From positions 186,001 through 250,000 of the forward strand of contig NZ_JAGGQP010000029.1 of assembly GCF_018613235.1 (NCBI RefSeq): 64,000 bases of DNA, read 5' to 3'. Made by a program: the position numbers and the translations under genes. Origin of the DNA: Bacillus sp. ISL-41. GTDB taxonomy: Bacteria; Bacillota; Bacilli; Bacillales; Cytobacillaceae. Within the stretch, counting starts at the first letter, position 1, and the number at the start of each line of letters is the position of its first letter. Positions 18,269 to 25,412 of the stretch are shown here, piece after piece. The notes under the pieces were generated by a model. The model did no database searches, was not told where the DNA came from, and saw only the letters and a list, made by a program, of their open reading frames with translations.

Positions 18269-19111
18269 TTATTGATTTTTCATAAAATCCAAAACTTCAA
18301 GGTCGATCTTGCCCTTCTCCTGCTCTCTTTCCTCGAAGTTTTCGGTGTGGATATAGGCAGTGAGCGCTTTGTGGAGTTCTTCGTCATCATCTGGATCCGC
18401 CTTAAGGTAATCAAGACGCTTGAGATGCTGGACGACTGTCGCCTTGACCTCTCCATCAACTACCACAATGTTCTCATGCTTTGCTTTTGCAAAATAAAGC
18501 TGCTGCAGTCCGTAGATGCGGATCAGTTCGGTGATAGGCTCCGGATGGTCATCGACACGCAAATCGATGTAACGGTCGTTGTAACCGCCATATCCGCCCT
18601 TCTCCTTGACGACAAGAAGTGCCGCCGACTGCTGGCCTCTGCTGTCGCCACCCGCTTGCTGGCCGGCGTTGAGTGCCTGAAGCAAACGGTGTGCGAGCGA
18701 GCCTTCCGTCGACTCAAATGTATCTGCCATAGCTTTCACAGTATTCTCATCAACTAAAATATTTCCCTGCGCCGCAAAATGCTTGCCAGTCATTCCTCCC
18801 GCCCAGTCATAGCAATATGTACCAGTAAAAGTTGCACCGTTTCCTTCTGCATCAATCAAGCCGACCTGGCGCATTTCCTTGTCGGGGTCGTCCTTCGTGA
18901 TCAGCTCCATCACTTCCTCAGCAGATTTCCCCTGAGCCATCAGCTCCAGGGCCTGCGGGCCATATGCTGTATTCGCGTATGACTGAGTAGCCAGAGCTCC
19001 AACACCAGCCTTCGCAAACGGAACAACTGCCCCTACTCCAAGAAATTTAGATTGTACGGCAATTCCCCATTCTTTTTCCTGGTTATCATAACCTACGATT
19101 GAAAATGTCAT
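18269..19111 (-). CDS. DUF1028-family protein (putative Ntn-type hydrolase)
   Basis: 280 residues. The first 200 residues match the DUF1028 family (start MTFSIVGYDNQEKEWGIAVQ and the conserved core TFTGTYCYDWAGG). The fold is generally regarded as Ntn-hydrolase-like, but no substrate is established. The last 80 residues are a charged helical extension. The gene separates secA from hpf, which are adjacent in B. subtilis, so it is an insertion into a conserved block. Flanked by terminators on both sides, it is probably transcribed alone. Confidence 0.75.
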   Translation of the reverse strand: MTFSIVGYDNQEKEWGIAVQSKFLGVGAVVPFAKAGVGALATQSYANTAYGPQALELMAQGKSAEEVMELITKDDPDKEMRQVGLIDAEGNGATFTGTYCYDWAGGMTGKHFAAQGNILVDENTVKAMADTFESTEGSLAHRLLQALNAGQQAGGDSRGQQSAALLVVKEKGGYGGYNDRYIDLRVDDHPEPITELIRIYGLQQLYFAKAKHENIVVVDGEVKATVVQHLKRLDYLKADPDDDEELHKALTAYIHTENFEEREQEKGKIDLEVLDFMKNQ

Positions 19112-19175
19112 ATGTATCGCCTCCTATAAAAATATTTCGGCACTCGGCATAATATTTCCTTCAAAAGAACATATT

Positions 19176-19204
19176 AAAACCCACAGCCAATTTCTGACTG
19201 TGGG
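19176..19204 (-). terminator. Terminator after hpf
   Basis: Minus strand CCCACAG, 11-base loop, CTGTGGG, then TTTT, 16 bases after the hpf stop. Confidence 0.8.
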
Positions 19205-19219
19205 TAGAGTGTTAGATTA

Positions 19220-19765
19220 TTATTGAGCTTCAATCAAACCATAACGGCCGTCGTTACGCTTGTAAACAACATTTGTTTGGTTTGTTTCAGCGTTTGTGAA
19301 GACGTAGAAGCTGTGGCCCAGCATGTTCATCTGCAGGATCGCTTCCTCGCTGTCCATCGGCTTCAGGTCAAAGCTCTTGGTACGGACAACTTCAAGATCC
19401 TCATCTTCTTCAATCTGCTCAACTTCTGTGAAAATTGGAGCGTAATCCTTAAGGCTTTCCTTTTCACGGAACTTGCGGTTGACCTTTGTCTTATGCTTGC
19501 GGATCTGACGTTCAAGCTTATCAGTGATCAAATCAATCGCAGCATACATATCTTCATGAAGCTCCTCCGCGCGAAGCACAAGGTCCTTCATCGGAATCGT
19601 AATTTCAACTTTTGATTTTTTATCCTGGTAAACTTTCAGGTTCACGTTCACATTGGCATTGGGTGACTCGGTAAAATACCGGTCAAGCTTCGCAACCTTC
19701 TTCTCTACATACTCTCTGATTGCTGGCGTTACCTCAATGTTTTCTCCACGAATGTTGTAGTTCAT
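19220..19765 (-). CDS. hpf: Ribosome hibernation promoting factor, long form
   Basis: 181 residues from ATG 19765, which follows AAGGAGGA. The N-terminal S30AE domain (about 1-100, basic, RNA-binding) blocks the A and P sites of the 30S subunit; the C-terminal domain (about 125-181, ending in the conserved RRNDGRYGLI-like stretch KRNDGRYGLIEAQ) dimerises to make 100S ribosomes. The frame is open further upstream, to 20020, but that extension has no ribosome binding site and does not resemble the family. Formerly yvyD; stress and stationary-phase induced in B. subtilis. Confidence 0.95.
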   Translation of the reverse strand: MNYNIRGENIEVTPAIREYVEKKVAKLDRYFTESPNANVNVNLKVYQDKKSKVEITIPMKDLVLRAEELHEDMYAAIDLITDKLERQIRKHKTKVNRKFREKESLKDYAPIFTEVEQIEEDEDLEVVRTKSFDLKPMDSEEAILQMNMLGHSFYVFTNAETNQTNVVYKRNDGRYGLIEAQ

Positions 19766-19913
19766 AGTGGACTCCTCCTTTGGGATATGACTATGTATTA
19801 CTAATTCTATTTTACCCCAAAGAACTCCTGCAAAAACAGTCTGAAGATTTGACATTTTTATGTCTGTTTTTACCGTCGGAATAGTGGATAATTTGTAGAG
19901 GCTTGTCCGAATA

Positions 19914-19942
19914 TGGGAAAACCGCCCGGGATTGGGCGGTTT
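19914..19942 (-). terminator. Terminator of the fliD-fliS-fliT unit
   Basis: Minus strand AACCGCCC, 7-base loop, GGGCGGTT, then TTCCC; the stem overlaps the stop codon of the last gene. Confidence 0.75.
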
Positions 19943-20330
19943 AGTTGATGTAATAAGGCCTGAATTGTTTATTGATTTTCCTGGACCATTCGGAAAAAGC
20001 AGGATAAATACTCTCACCAATTACCTCTTCCCATATACTGTAATCAGAATGATGAAGTAATTGAGCCTTTTCCCATACATTCGTAAAAGAAGTGAATTGG
20101 ATCAGGACTTCCGGTCGCTCCCCAAAATGCTCAGCCAGAACCTGGTTGGATAGATGGATTTGCCCAAACGCCAAACTGACATCATCCCACAAGTGATCAG
20201 CGTCCTCCAGCCTCAGTTTTTCAAGACAAAGAAAGATATGTCCAAATGCTTCTTCAATGGTATCCAGCAAACCGATATACTGCCTGACCAAGAGCATTTT
20301 CTCTTCATTTAACGCATTCAATCCATTCAC
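19941..20330 (-). CDS. Hypothetical protein at the end of the flagellar operon
   Basis: 129 residues, acidic, predicted all-helical, no membrane segment or Cys motif. It begins at the base after the fliT stop, so it is translationally coupled to fliT. B. subtilis has the small gene yvzG at this position; similarity to it could not be judged. Its place suggests a helper in flagellar export or assembly, but nothing in the sequence shows this. Confidence 0.65.
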   Translation of the reverse strand: MNGLNALNEEKMLLVRQYIGLLDTIEEAFGHIFLCLEKLRLEDADHLWDDVSLAFGQIHLSNQVLAEHFGERPEVLIQFTSFTNVWEKAQLLHHSDYSIWEEVIGESIYPAFSEWSRKINKQFRPYYIN

Positions 20331-20675
20331 CTATTTCCTCTTGTCGTAAAACATGCCATCTGTCGAAAGGTTTTGATATGGATTGACATATTTTGTGTTT
20401 GATTCTTTTTTCGCCTGCAGGTTCTTGATGTCTTTCTGAATCGAGACTTTTTCAGTTTTTAAAAACTGCTCAAGACTGGCGTTCAGTTCGACGATTTGCT
20501 TGCCCAGCTCAGCTTCCTCAGGAGTATAGGGAGGAACGATTTCTTTCATAAGGACCTCGCGCCTGTCCAAAAGCTCTTCCACTTTTGAAATCTTCTCATC
20601 CCGTTCTCCCTGATAACTTTGCAGAATCTGAATCAACTCAATTGTTGCCTCGTAAAAGTTCTTTACTGCACTCAC
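20331..20675 (-). CDS. fliT: Flagellar chaperone FliT
   Basis: 114 residues from the GTG at 20675, which overlaps the fliS stop codon (GTAGTG) and gives the length usual for Bacillus FliT. The open frame extends upstream inside fliS but that part is out of family. Helical export chaperone, in B. subtilis for the filament cap protein FliD, whose gene is two genes upstream. Confidence 0.85.
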   Translation of the reverse strand: MSAVKNFYEATIELIQILQSYQGERDEKISKVEELLDRREVLMKEIVPPYTPEEAELGKQIVELNASLEQFLKTEKVSIQKDIKNLQAKKESNTKYVNPYQNLSTDGMFYDKRK

Positions 20676-21076
20676 TACGCCATGCCACCCTGGCTGTGCT
20701 GCTTCTGGCGGTTCAGCTGGATGACCTGCTTCCACGTATCACGGAATTCAGTAACCAGCCCTTCCACTTCCTCAAGAGCACCCAGATCATTCTTAATATT
20801 CGCATCGATCAAGCGGCGGTTCATGAAATCGTACAACGACATCATATTTTGCGAGACTTCAAGATCCATATTCAGCGTCACCATCAACTCCTGGACAATG
20901 TTCTGCGCCTTCTGGATATTCAAATTCTTCGCCTGGATGTCCTTCGACTGAATGCCTTGCTTCGCAAGATTGATAAACTTCAAGCATCCATTATATAACA
21001 TCAACGTCAATTCCCCAGGAGATGCAGTATTAACAGAACTCTGCTGGTAAGACTGGTACGGATTATTTAGTGCCAT
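20675..21076 (-). CDS. fliS: Flagellin chaperone FliS
   Basis: 133 residues with the family hallmarks: Y-Q-tract near the N-terminus (NPYQSYQQSSVNTASPGELTLMLYNG in two halves), and a four-helix core. FliS binds the disordered C-terminal region of flagellin and prevents premature polymerisation; in Bacillus it also antagonises FliW. Because the flagellin C-terminus here is built from intron-separated exons, FliS binding depends on correct splicing. Confidence 0.95.
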   Translation of the reverse strand: MALNNPYQSYQQSSVNTASPGELTLMLYNGCLKFINLAKQGIQSKDIQAKNLNIQKAQNIVQELMVTLNMDLEVSQNMMSLYDFMNRRLIDANIKNDLGALEEVEGLVTEFRDTWKQVIQLNRQKQHSQGGMA

Positions 21077-21099
21077 TTAGAACGCTCCTTTTTTAAAAC

Positions 21100-23181
21100 T
21101 TACATACTGAACTGCTGCATCAAATACATCGACTGGCTGTTCGACCGCTGGATTGCTTTTTCCATGGCTGTGAATTGGCGCCAGTAACGGTCCTCCACTT
21201 TAATCATTCGATCCTCAAAGCGGTCAATCTGTCGGTCAACATTATCGAGCTGGCGGCCCAGCAAGAACTGCTTTGTTGTAGAAAACGAGTTCCCTGCACG
21301 CTCCTTTAATTTATCCATTGCCCCATTGACTGTATCATAAAGCCGATGGACAATTCCTTGCTCGTCACTTGTTGTGCCTGTTCCGCGGAATAGATTTTCA
21401 ACAGAAGCTGGATCGTTTTCAATCGCTTTTTTCAGCTCTGCTTCATTAATCTCAAGCTTTCCACCCTGCATATAGTTTGCGGTCGTTTTGATCCCAATGC
21501 TAGCAAGCTGATTCATCAATGGATTTACGGCTGCACTTTTAACTGGAGCATAAAAATTGCTGCGCATTCCGTTGAGGACTCCGGTTAAAATTGGATCTCT
21601 CTTGAGCAAGCCGCTCTTTGCCTTCTCTTCCCATTGCTCCTGCTGTTTATCTGATAATGACTCACGCTGTTCATCAGTTAAAGGTTTATAGCTCCGGTAA
21701 TATTCCTCTGATGTCTTCTTTTGTATCTTATCAATCAATTCGTTATATTTATCAACAAATGCTTTAATATTGTCAAAGACCTTGTTTGAATCATTGTTAA
21801 CCGACAAGGAAACCGCTGGGTCCGTGTCAGCAAATTTATTTCTTAATGTAAAAGTTACCCCGTTCATCTCGAATGTATTGGAACTACGGCTTGTCTGCAT
21901 GCCGTTAATCTCAAAAACAGCATTGGTCCCATTGCTGTCACCAGCGGATAATTGCAGGAGTTCAGTAGCGAATAATCCTGTCGCTTTAATTTGGTTGACT
22001 GCAGGAACTCCACCACCAGAAAGTCTACCGTCATTAAAGTCCCCCGTCTCGGTTCTCGTTAGCGATAGCTTGTCCGCATACTGGTCATAAAACATCGTTA
22101 CCCCGACATTCGAACTGTTCACCTTGTTCACAACCTGGTTAAGAGAATCGGTTGTGGAAATCAAAAAATTCTCACTTAGCCTACCTTTTGATGTTTCACT
22201 GGTTAAACTAAAGGAAGCATATTTTGGCGTATAAGTGACCTTTATTTCTTTTTCAGTCGCTAATGCCGGAACGAATTCCGTTTTCCCTGTTTCAAGATTG
22301 ACTCTCCCGATTGAAGAACCATCATCTGCGACAAGGGCTTTAAAGCCAGCTGAATCAGGCTGGTCAGGGCTCAACTTGTAGGTAATTCCATCTACCTCCA
22401 GTGTAACGTTAGAAATTGGTGAGCCGATCTCCCAGGCAGATGTCCCTGACGAGAATTTCTTGGTTTCAATCTTTTCATTGAGGATGTAATCAAATTTGAT
22501 TGTTGAATCCTTAGCAAGCGGACCACTGAAACGCAATTGTCCGTTTTCATCAACTGCAACTTGATTTGCTTCTAAAACAACGCCAGCTACATCCTCAACC
22601 AGTGTATAATTTTTCCCATTCACTTTCACTGACATTTCACTAAGGCTTGAAAGCTTAATTTTCTCACCATCATTTAAGTTTCCAGGAAATTGGCTTAGCA
22701 CCCCGTCAGCCTTTACGGTTCTGCTTCCGATTGCCCCATCTGTCCATTGAAACTCCGAACCGCCAGACATTTTAGACTGTTGGCTATAGAGCGATTTCGA
22801 GGCGTCGACCTTATTGAGTGCATCCGTTGAGATACCTGAACTGACCTTTGTAGCCGCTGAGGCCATGCTCGTGACACTCTTAATCGTATATGAAGCCTGT
22901 GAAGCAGCGCTACTTGCAGTGGCTGATATCATGTTGGAGTTTGTTGATGTAACTGATCTCGCCCGGTATTGAGTTGTGAGTTTCATGTTTGTCAATTCAG
23001 TCCGAAAGCCAAGCAGCAAGCTATTCATTGAACGATAATCATCCCGCTGCCATTCAAGCACCTGTTTCTGTTGTTTCAATTTATCAAGCGGCATGCGCTC
23101 TGCCTTCATCAAATCGCCTACGATCTGGTCGATATCCATGCCACTCGCCAAACCGCCTATCCGCATATTAGACATACCCAA
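21100..23181 (-). CDS. fliD: Flagellar filament cap protein FliD (HAP2)
   Basis: 693 residues, longer than B. subtilis FliD (about 500). The N-terminal helix with RIGGLASGMDIDQIVGDLM and the C-terminal heptad region are conserved; the extra length is in the central surface domains (about 130-400). FliD pentamers cap the filament tip and fold incoming flagellin. Third gene from the sigma-D promoter in front of flaG. Confidence 0.95.
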   Translation of the reverse strand: MGMSNMRIGGLASGMDIDQIVGDLMKAERMPLDKLKQQKQVLEWQRDDYRSMNSLLLGFRTELTNMKLTTQYRARSVTSTNSNMISATASSAASQASYTIKSVTSMASAATKVSSGISTDALNKVDASKSLYSQQSKMSGGSEFQWTDGAIGSRTVKADGVLSQFPGNLNDGEKIKLSSLSEMSVKVNGKNYTLVEDVAGVVLEANQVAVDENGQLRFSGPLAKDSTIKFDYILNEKIETKKFSSGTSAWEIGSPISNVTLEVDGITYKLSPDQPDSAGFKALVADDGSSIGRVNLETGKTEFVPALATEKEIKVTYTPKYASFSLTSETSKGRLSENFLISTTDSLNQVVNKVNSSNVGVTMFYDQYADKLSLTRTETGDFNDGRLSGGGVPAVNQIKATGLFATELLQLSAGDSNGTNAVFEINGMQTSRSSNTFEMNGVTFTLRNKFADTDPAVSLSVNNDSNKVFDNIKAFVDKYNELIDKIQKKTSEEYYRSYKPLTDEQRESLSDKQQEQWEEKAKSGLLKRDPILTGVLNGMRSNFYAPVKSAAVNPLMNQLASIGIKTTANYMQGGKLEINEAELKKAIENDPASVENLFRGTGTTSDEQGIVHRLYDTVNGAMDKLKERAGNSFSTTKQFLLGRQLDNVDRQIDRFEDRMIKVEDRYWRQFTAMEKAIQRSNSQSMYLMQQFSM

Positions 23182-23187
23182 TCACCT

Positions 23188-23565
23188 TCAAATCTTTTTA
23201 TCCACCATCAGACCAATGAACTCAGTCATCGCCGCATAATAATCAAGCATCTTTTTCGGAGGAATCTCTCTTACTGTTTCTTTCGTTTTCTCGTCTACAA
23301 TTTTTACGTAGTATTCATTAAGTTTTTCATGGAATTCAAACTTCAGCGCAGTAGGCGAATCCTCCATTAATTTATTCATGCCATCAACGATTTCTTTTAC
23401 TTTCTCTTTTGGGAAATTCAGTGACTCATTGATATCATCTTTCTTTTCAACTTGTAAAACTTCTTCCTGTTTCTCAGTGGTTACATCAAAATTTTCGATG
23501 TTTCTAAGTTGTGAGGATAATTCATTGGATGATAAGCGTTCAATCATCTCCAATTCCTCCTGCAC
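23188..23565 (-). CDS. flaG: Flagellar protein FlaG
   Basis: 125 residues. Acidic N-terminal half and the conserved FlaG C-terminus (LKFEFHEKLNEYYVKIVD ... TVREIPPKKMLDYYAAM). FlaG affects filament length in several bacteria; the mechanism is unclear. First gene of the flaG-fliD-fliS-fliT operon, B. subtilis name yvyC. Confidence 0.92.
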   Translation of the reverse strand: MQEELEMIERLSSNELSSQLRNIENFDVTTEKQEEVLQVEKKDDINESLNFPKEKVKEIVDGMNKLMEDSPTALKFEFHEKLNEYYVKIVDEKTKETVREIPPKKMLDYYAAMTEFIGLMVDKKI

Positions 23566-23584
23566 TATACGTTTTATAGTAGTT

Positions 23585-23611
23585 ATATCGGAATAAATCA
23601 GGCTAAGTTTA
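23585..23611 (-). promoter_or_regulatory. Sigma-D promoter of the flaG-fliD operon
   Basis: Minus strand TAAA (23611-23608), 15-base spacer, TCCGATAT (23592-23585), one base off the consensus GCCGATAT and with the consensus spacing. Confidence 0.75.
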
Positions 23612-23616
23612 ATGTT

Positions 23617-23645
23617 TTTACATTTAATCTATTTCACATTATAAT
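23617..23645 (+). promoter_or_regulatory. Sigma-A promoter of the homing endonuclease
   Basis: TTTACA (23617-23622), exactly 17 bases, TATAAT (23640-23645). It is back to back with the flaG sigma-D promoter. Confidence 0.85.
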
Positions 23646-23652
23646 AGATACA

Positions 23653-23664
23653 GAACAAACGTTC
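23653..23664 (+). promoter_or_regulatory. LexA/DinR (SOS) box in front of the endonuclease
   Basis: GAACAAACGTTC, followed by C, fits the B. subtilis LexA consensus CGAACRNRYGTTYC at 13 of 14 positions (only the first C is A). It sits 8-19 bases after the -10 element, over the expected transcription start, where LexA would block RNA polymerase. Confidence 0.75.
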
Positions 23665-23683
23665 CTGTTTAGGAGGTTTTTAT

Positions 23684-24544
23684 ATGAAGGAGCTTTTAGG
23701 TAAACTAACTTTGACTCAAGTGAATATTCTAATAGGGAGTATTATGGCAGATGGAGAAATCACAAAGATATACCCAGGAAGCAGGAGGAAAAATAATAGC
23801 TATCGAGAACACTTTAGTATTAACCAATTGGCCTATCGAGAATGGAAAGTTTCCATGTTGCCACAGCTGTTTTACTTACGCAGTTCTAAAGATTATTTAG
23901 TTTCAAAATCAAACAGCCTCTTCACAAAATTATATCCTCATTTTTATAATAACGAGGGAAGAAAGATACTCCCCGATGAATTACTGCCTCTATGTACTTT
24001 ACCAGAATTTATTGCTGTCCTTTATTTAGACGATGGATCACTTTGTATATCAAGGAGGATTAATGTCCGCAAGAAACATATCTATTTAACTCCCCACATA
24101 TGCTTATACTTACAAAGCTACCTCAAAGATGATTTAGAAATTCTTCAGAAACACATTGATGAAAATTTTAATATCAGCTTCTCATTAAACAAAAGAAAAG
24201 ATGGATACGGGTACATATTAAAATTGACGAAGGTCAATGATAGCATGAGGTTTTTAAAATTAATTAAAAGTGCGGTTGAAGAATGTAAATTGGAGTACAA
24301 AACTGATTGGAAGAAAAGATTTGAGATTGAAAAAGAAAAGCTTCAATTGCAGTATCCTGATTTTAAAATCCTTTCTTCAGATTCGGAAAGATGGAAGAAC
24401 TACACTGAACAAGAAGTAAAGACAATTATTACTCTTAAAATGGCTGATCAAACCGATAAAGCTATTGCACAACAATTAAATCGTTCCTACTGGTCAATTG
24501 TTTATAAAATCCGAGAATTAAGAAAGGATGGCCGTTTAGAATAA
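23684..24544 (+). CDS. Free-standing LAGLIDADG homing endonuclease
   Basis: 286 residues, ATG after AGGAGG. Two LAGLIDADG-type helices are visible: LIGSIMADGEI (about 14-26) and FIAVLYLDDGSL (about 112-124), each with the acidic catalytic residue, so it is a single-chain enzyme of the LAGLIDADG_2 type. The last 50 residues (WKNYTEQEVKTIITL ... RSYWSIVYKIREL) look like a Myb/SANT or HTH DNA-binding domain. It converges on hag with 18 bases between the stop codons. The two hag introns hold no ORF, so this enzyme is a candidate for cutting intronless flagellin alleles in trans. AT-rich compared with the flagellar genes around it. Confidence 0.85.
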   Translation: MKELLGKLTLTQVNILIGSIMADGEITKIYPGSRRKNNSYREHFSINQLAYREWKVSMLPQLFYLRSSKDYLVSKSNSLFTKLYPHFYNNEGRKILPDELLPLCTLPEFIAVLYLDDGSLCISRRINVRKKHIYLTPHICLYLQSYLKDDLEILQKHIDENFNISFSLNKRKDGYGYILKLTKVNDSMRFLKLIKSAVEECKLEYKTDWKKRFEIEKEKLQLQYPDFKILSSDSERWKNYTEQEVKTIITLKMADQTDKAIAQQLNRSYWSIVYKIRELRKDGRLE

Positions 24545-24562
24545 CGGCCATCCCTTTTTAAA
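24526..24562. terminator. Shared terminator between the endonuclease and hag
   Basis: GGATGGCCGTT / AACGGCCATCC, perfect 11-bp stem with a 6-base loop, followed by CTTTTTAA on the plus strand and by CTTTCTT on the minus strand. The endonuclease stop codon lies in it. Confidence 0.85.
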
Positions 24563-24607
24563 TTAACGAAGAAGTTGTAGAACTCCTTGTGGTTGTTGGT
24601 TCGCTTG
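24563..24607 (-). other. hag: Candidate third exon: second flagellin C-terminus
   Basis: Fifteen codons, CAA to TAA, encoding QANQQPQGVLQLLR, the near-universal flagellin end. They are preceded by a G (the expected last base of a group I intron) in TCGCAAAG, matching the 3' end TCGCACG of intron 1. The codons differ at many third positions from the equivalent end in exon 2, so it is not a recent duplicate. Whether it is translated depends on splicing of intron 2. Confidence 0.6.
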
Positions 24608-24963
24608 CTTTGCGACTGTACCTTTCAGTTACAGAATAGACTATATCTTCACCCTTGTCTTCAAGGGGCTGGGCACTTCGAACAGCTACTATTGCTGCCC
24701 TACGAGATTCATAGCCATAGCTTTTGCCTTAGACCGTGTTCTCTAGTCGTTGAACCTTCTCCAGAGTTTCCTCACAGGAGCTTGGCTGCTGATTATCCAT
24801 TGTTTTATCTTCATCATTTTCATACCTTCACGCTGACCGTTTCCAGTTGCGTTGTGGTTGATAAAGCTTTAGGAAGTTCCAGCAATTCACCCAGTTATAC
24901 TCTAGCTCGTTACCAAGCTAGACGCCCTTCAAATCTTTACCTTAAAAGTTGTAAAACTCCCTG
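24608..24963 (-). ncRNA. Group I intron 2 in hag (ORF-less)
   Basis: Conserved core elements shared with intron 1: AATCAGCAGCCAAGC (around 24780-24794), GTTCAACGACTAG (24755-24743) and GAAGATATAGTC (24650-24639), the Q, R and S type motifs, followed by a P9-like hairpin and TCGCAAAG. An internal guide GGGCGT (24927-24922) pairs over six bases with AUGCCU ending at 24964, with the diagnostic U-G pair at the cut. This puts the 5' splice site after ...NQMP, so the first bases of the intron still encode the normal end QGVLQLLR plus stop. A second possible 5' site, after GCT at 24982, would join to give MLAQANQQPQGVLQLLR but has no guide pairing I can find. Confidence 0.8.
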
Positions 24964-25050
24964 AGGCATTTGGTTTGATTGAGCCAACATTGCTTGTGCT
25001 GCTTGAGAAAGAATAGAATTCTTAGTTTGGTTCATCATTTCTTTCGCCAT
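24937..25050 (-). CDS. hag: Flagellin exon 2 (conserved C-terminal helix)
   Basis: From ATG 25050 it encodes MAKEMMNQTKNSILSQAAQA, then MLAQSNQMPQGVLQLLR and TAA: the canonical C-terminal D0 helix of flagellin, complete with a stop codon. The frame is open upstream into intron 1, but that part is ribozyme sequence. Joined to exon 1 (…RDVD) it yields a 542-residue flagellin if intron 2 is retained or is a 3' appendix. Confidence 0.85.
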   Translation of the reverse strand: MAKEMMNQTKNSILSQAAQAMLAQSNQMPQGVLQLLR

Positions 25051-25412
25051 CGTGCGAACATTTGCTTTCACAAATGACCAGACTATATCTTCACCCTCTA
25101 GCAATCTAGTAGGGGTCGGGCACTTCGGATTCACAATGCTGATGACCATTGTTTCACCTACGGATTTCATCATCATAGCTTTCGCCTTAGATGGTTTATC
25201 CTAGTCGTTGAACCTTCTCCACTCTTTCGAGACAGGAGCTTGGCTGCTGATTGCCCATATCTTCCTTCTTTTCAACCCATCACGTTTGCCGTTTCCAGCT
25301 CCGTTGTGGGGAAGAAAGCTCTAAGGGGTTTCCAGCAATTCACCCGATAATATTCACTAGCCGTTACCAGCCAGGACGACTGTGCTTGTCACTGTTAAGC
25401 AGCTAAAGCATA
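25051..25412 (-). ncRNA. Group I intron 1 in hag (ORF-less, 362 nt)
   Basis: Interrupts hag between RDVD and MAKEM. Core motifs: AATCAGCAGCCAAGC (25252-25238), GTTCAACGACTAG (25213-25201) and GAAGATATAGTC (25092-25081); a P9-like hairpin (ATTTG / CAAAT) and terminal TCGCACG. The exon end GUUGAU pairs with the guide GUCGUC (25380-25375) at five of six positions with U-G at the cut, and UGCUU/AAGCA extends the helix beyond an internal loop. Intron 2 has the same layout. The layout resembles subgroup IA2 introns such as phage td; subgroup is inferred. Group I introns have been reported before in flagellin genes of thermophilic Bacillus/Geobacillus. Confidence 0.88.

Noticed and set aside
19766-20020. 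N-terminal extension of hpf
   Set aside because: No ribosome binding site, not family-like, and contains intergenic sequence; ATG 19765 follows AAGGAGGA.
24587-24964. 125-codon plus-strand frame across intron 2
   Set aside because: Antisense to the conserved intron core, with no protein resemblance.
25051-25176. Independent small gene starting at 25176 and ending with the flagellin tail
   Set aside because: The upstream 42 codons are ribozyme core sequence; only the part from 25050 is flagellin.
25395-25412. hag as a truncated pseudogene ending in YALAA
   Set aside because: The missing helix follows after a recognisable group I intron with matching splice sites.
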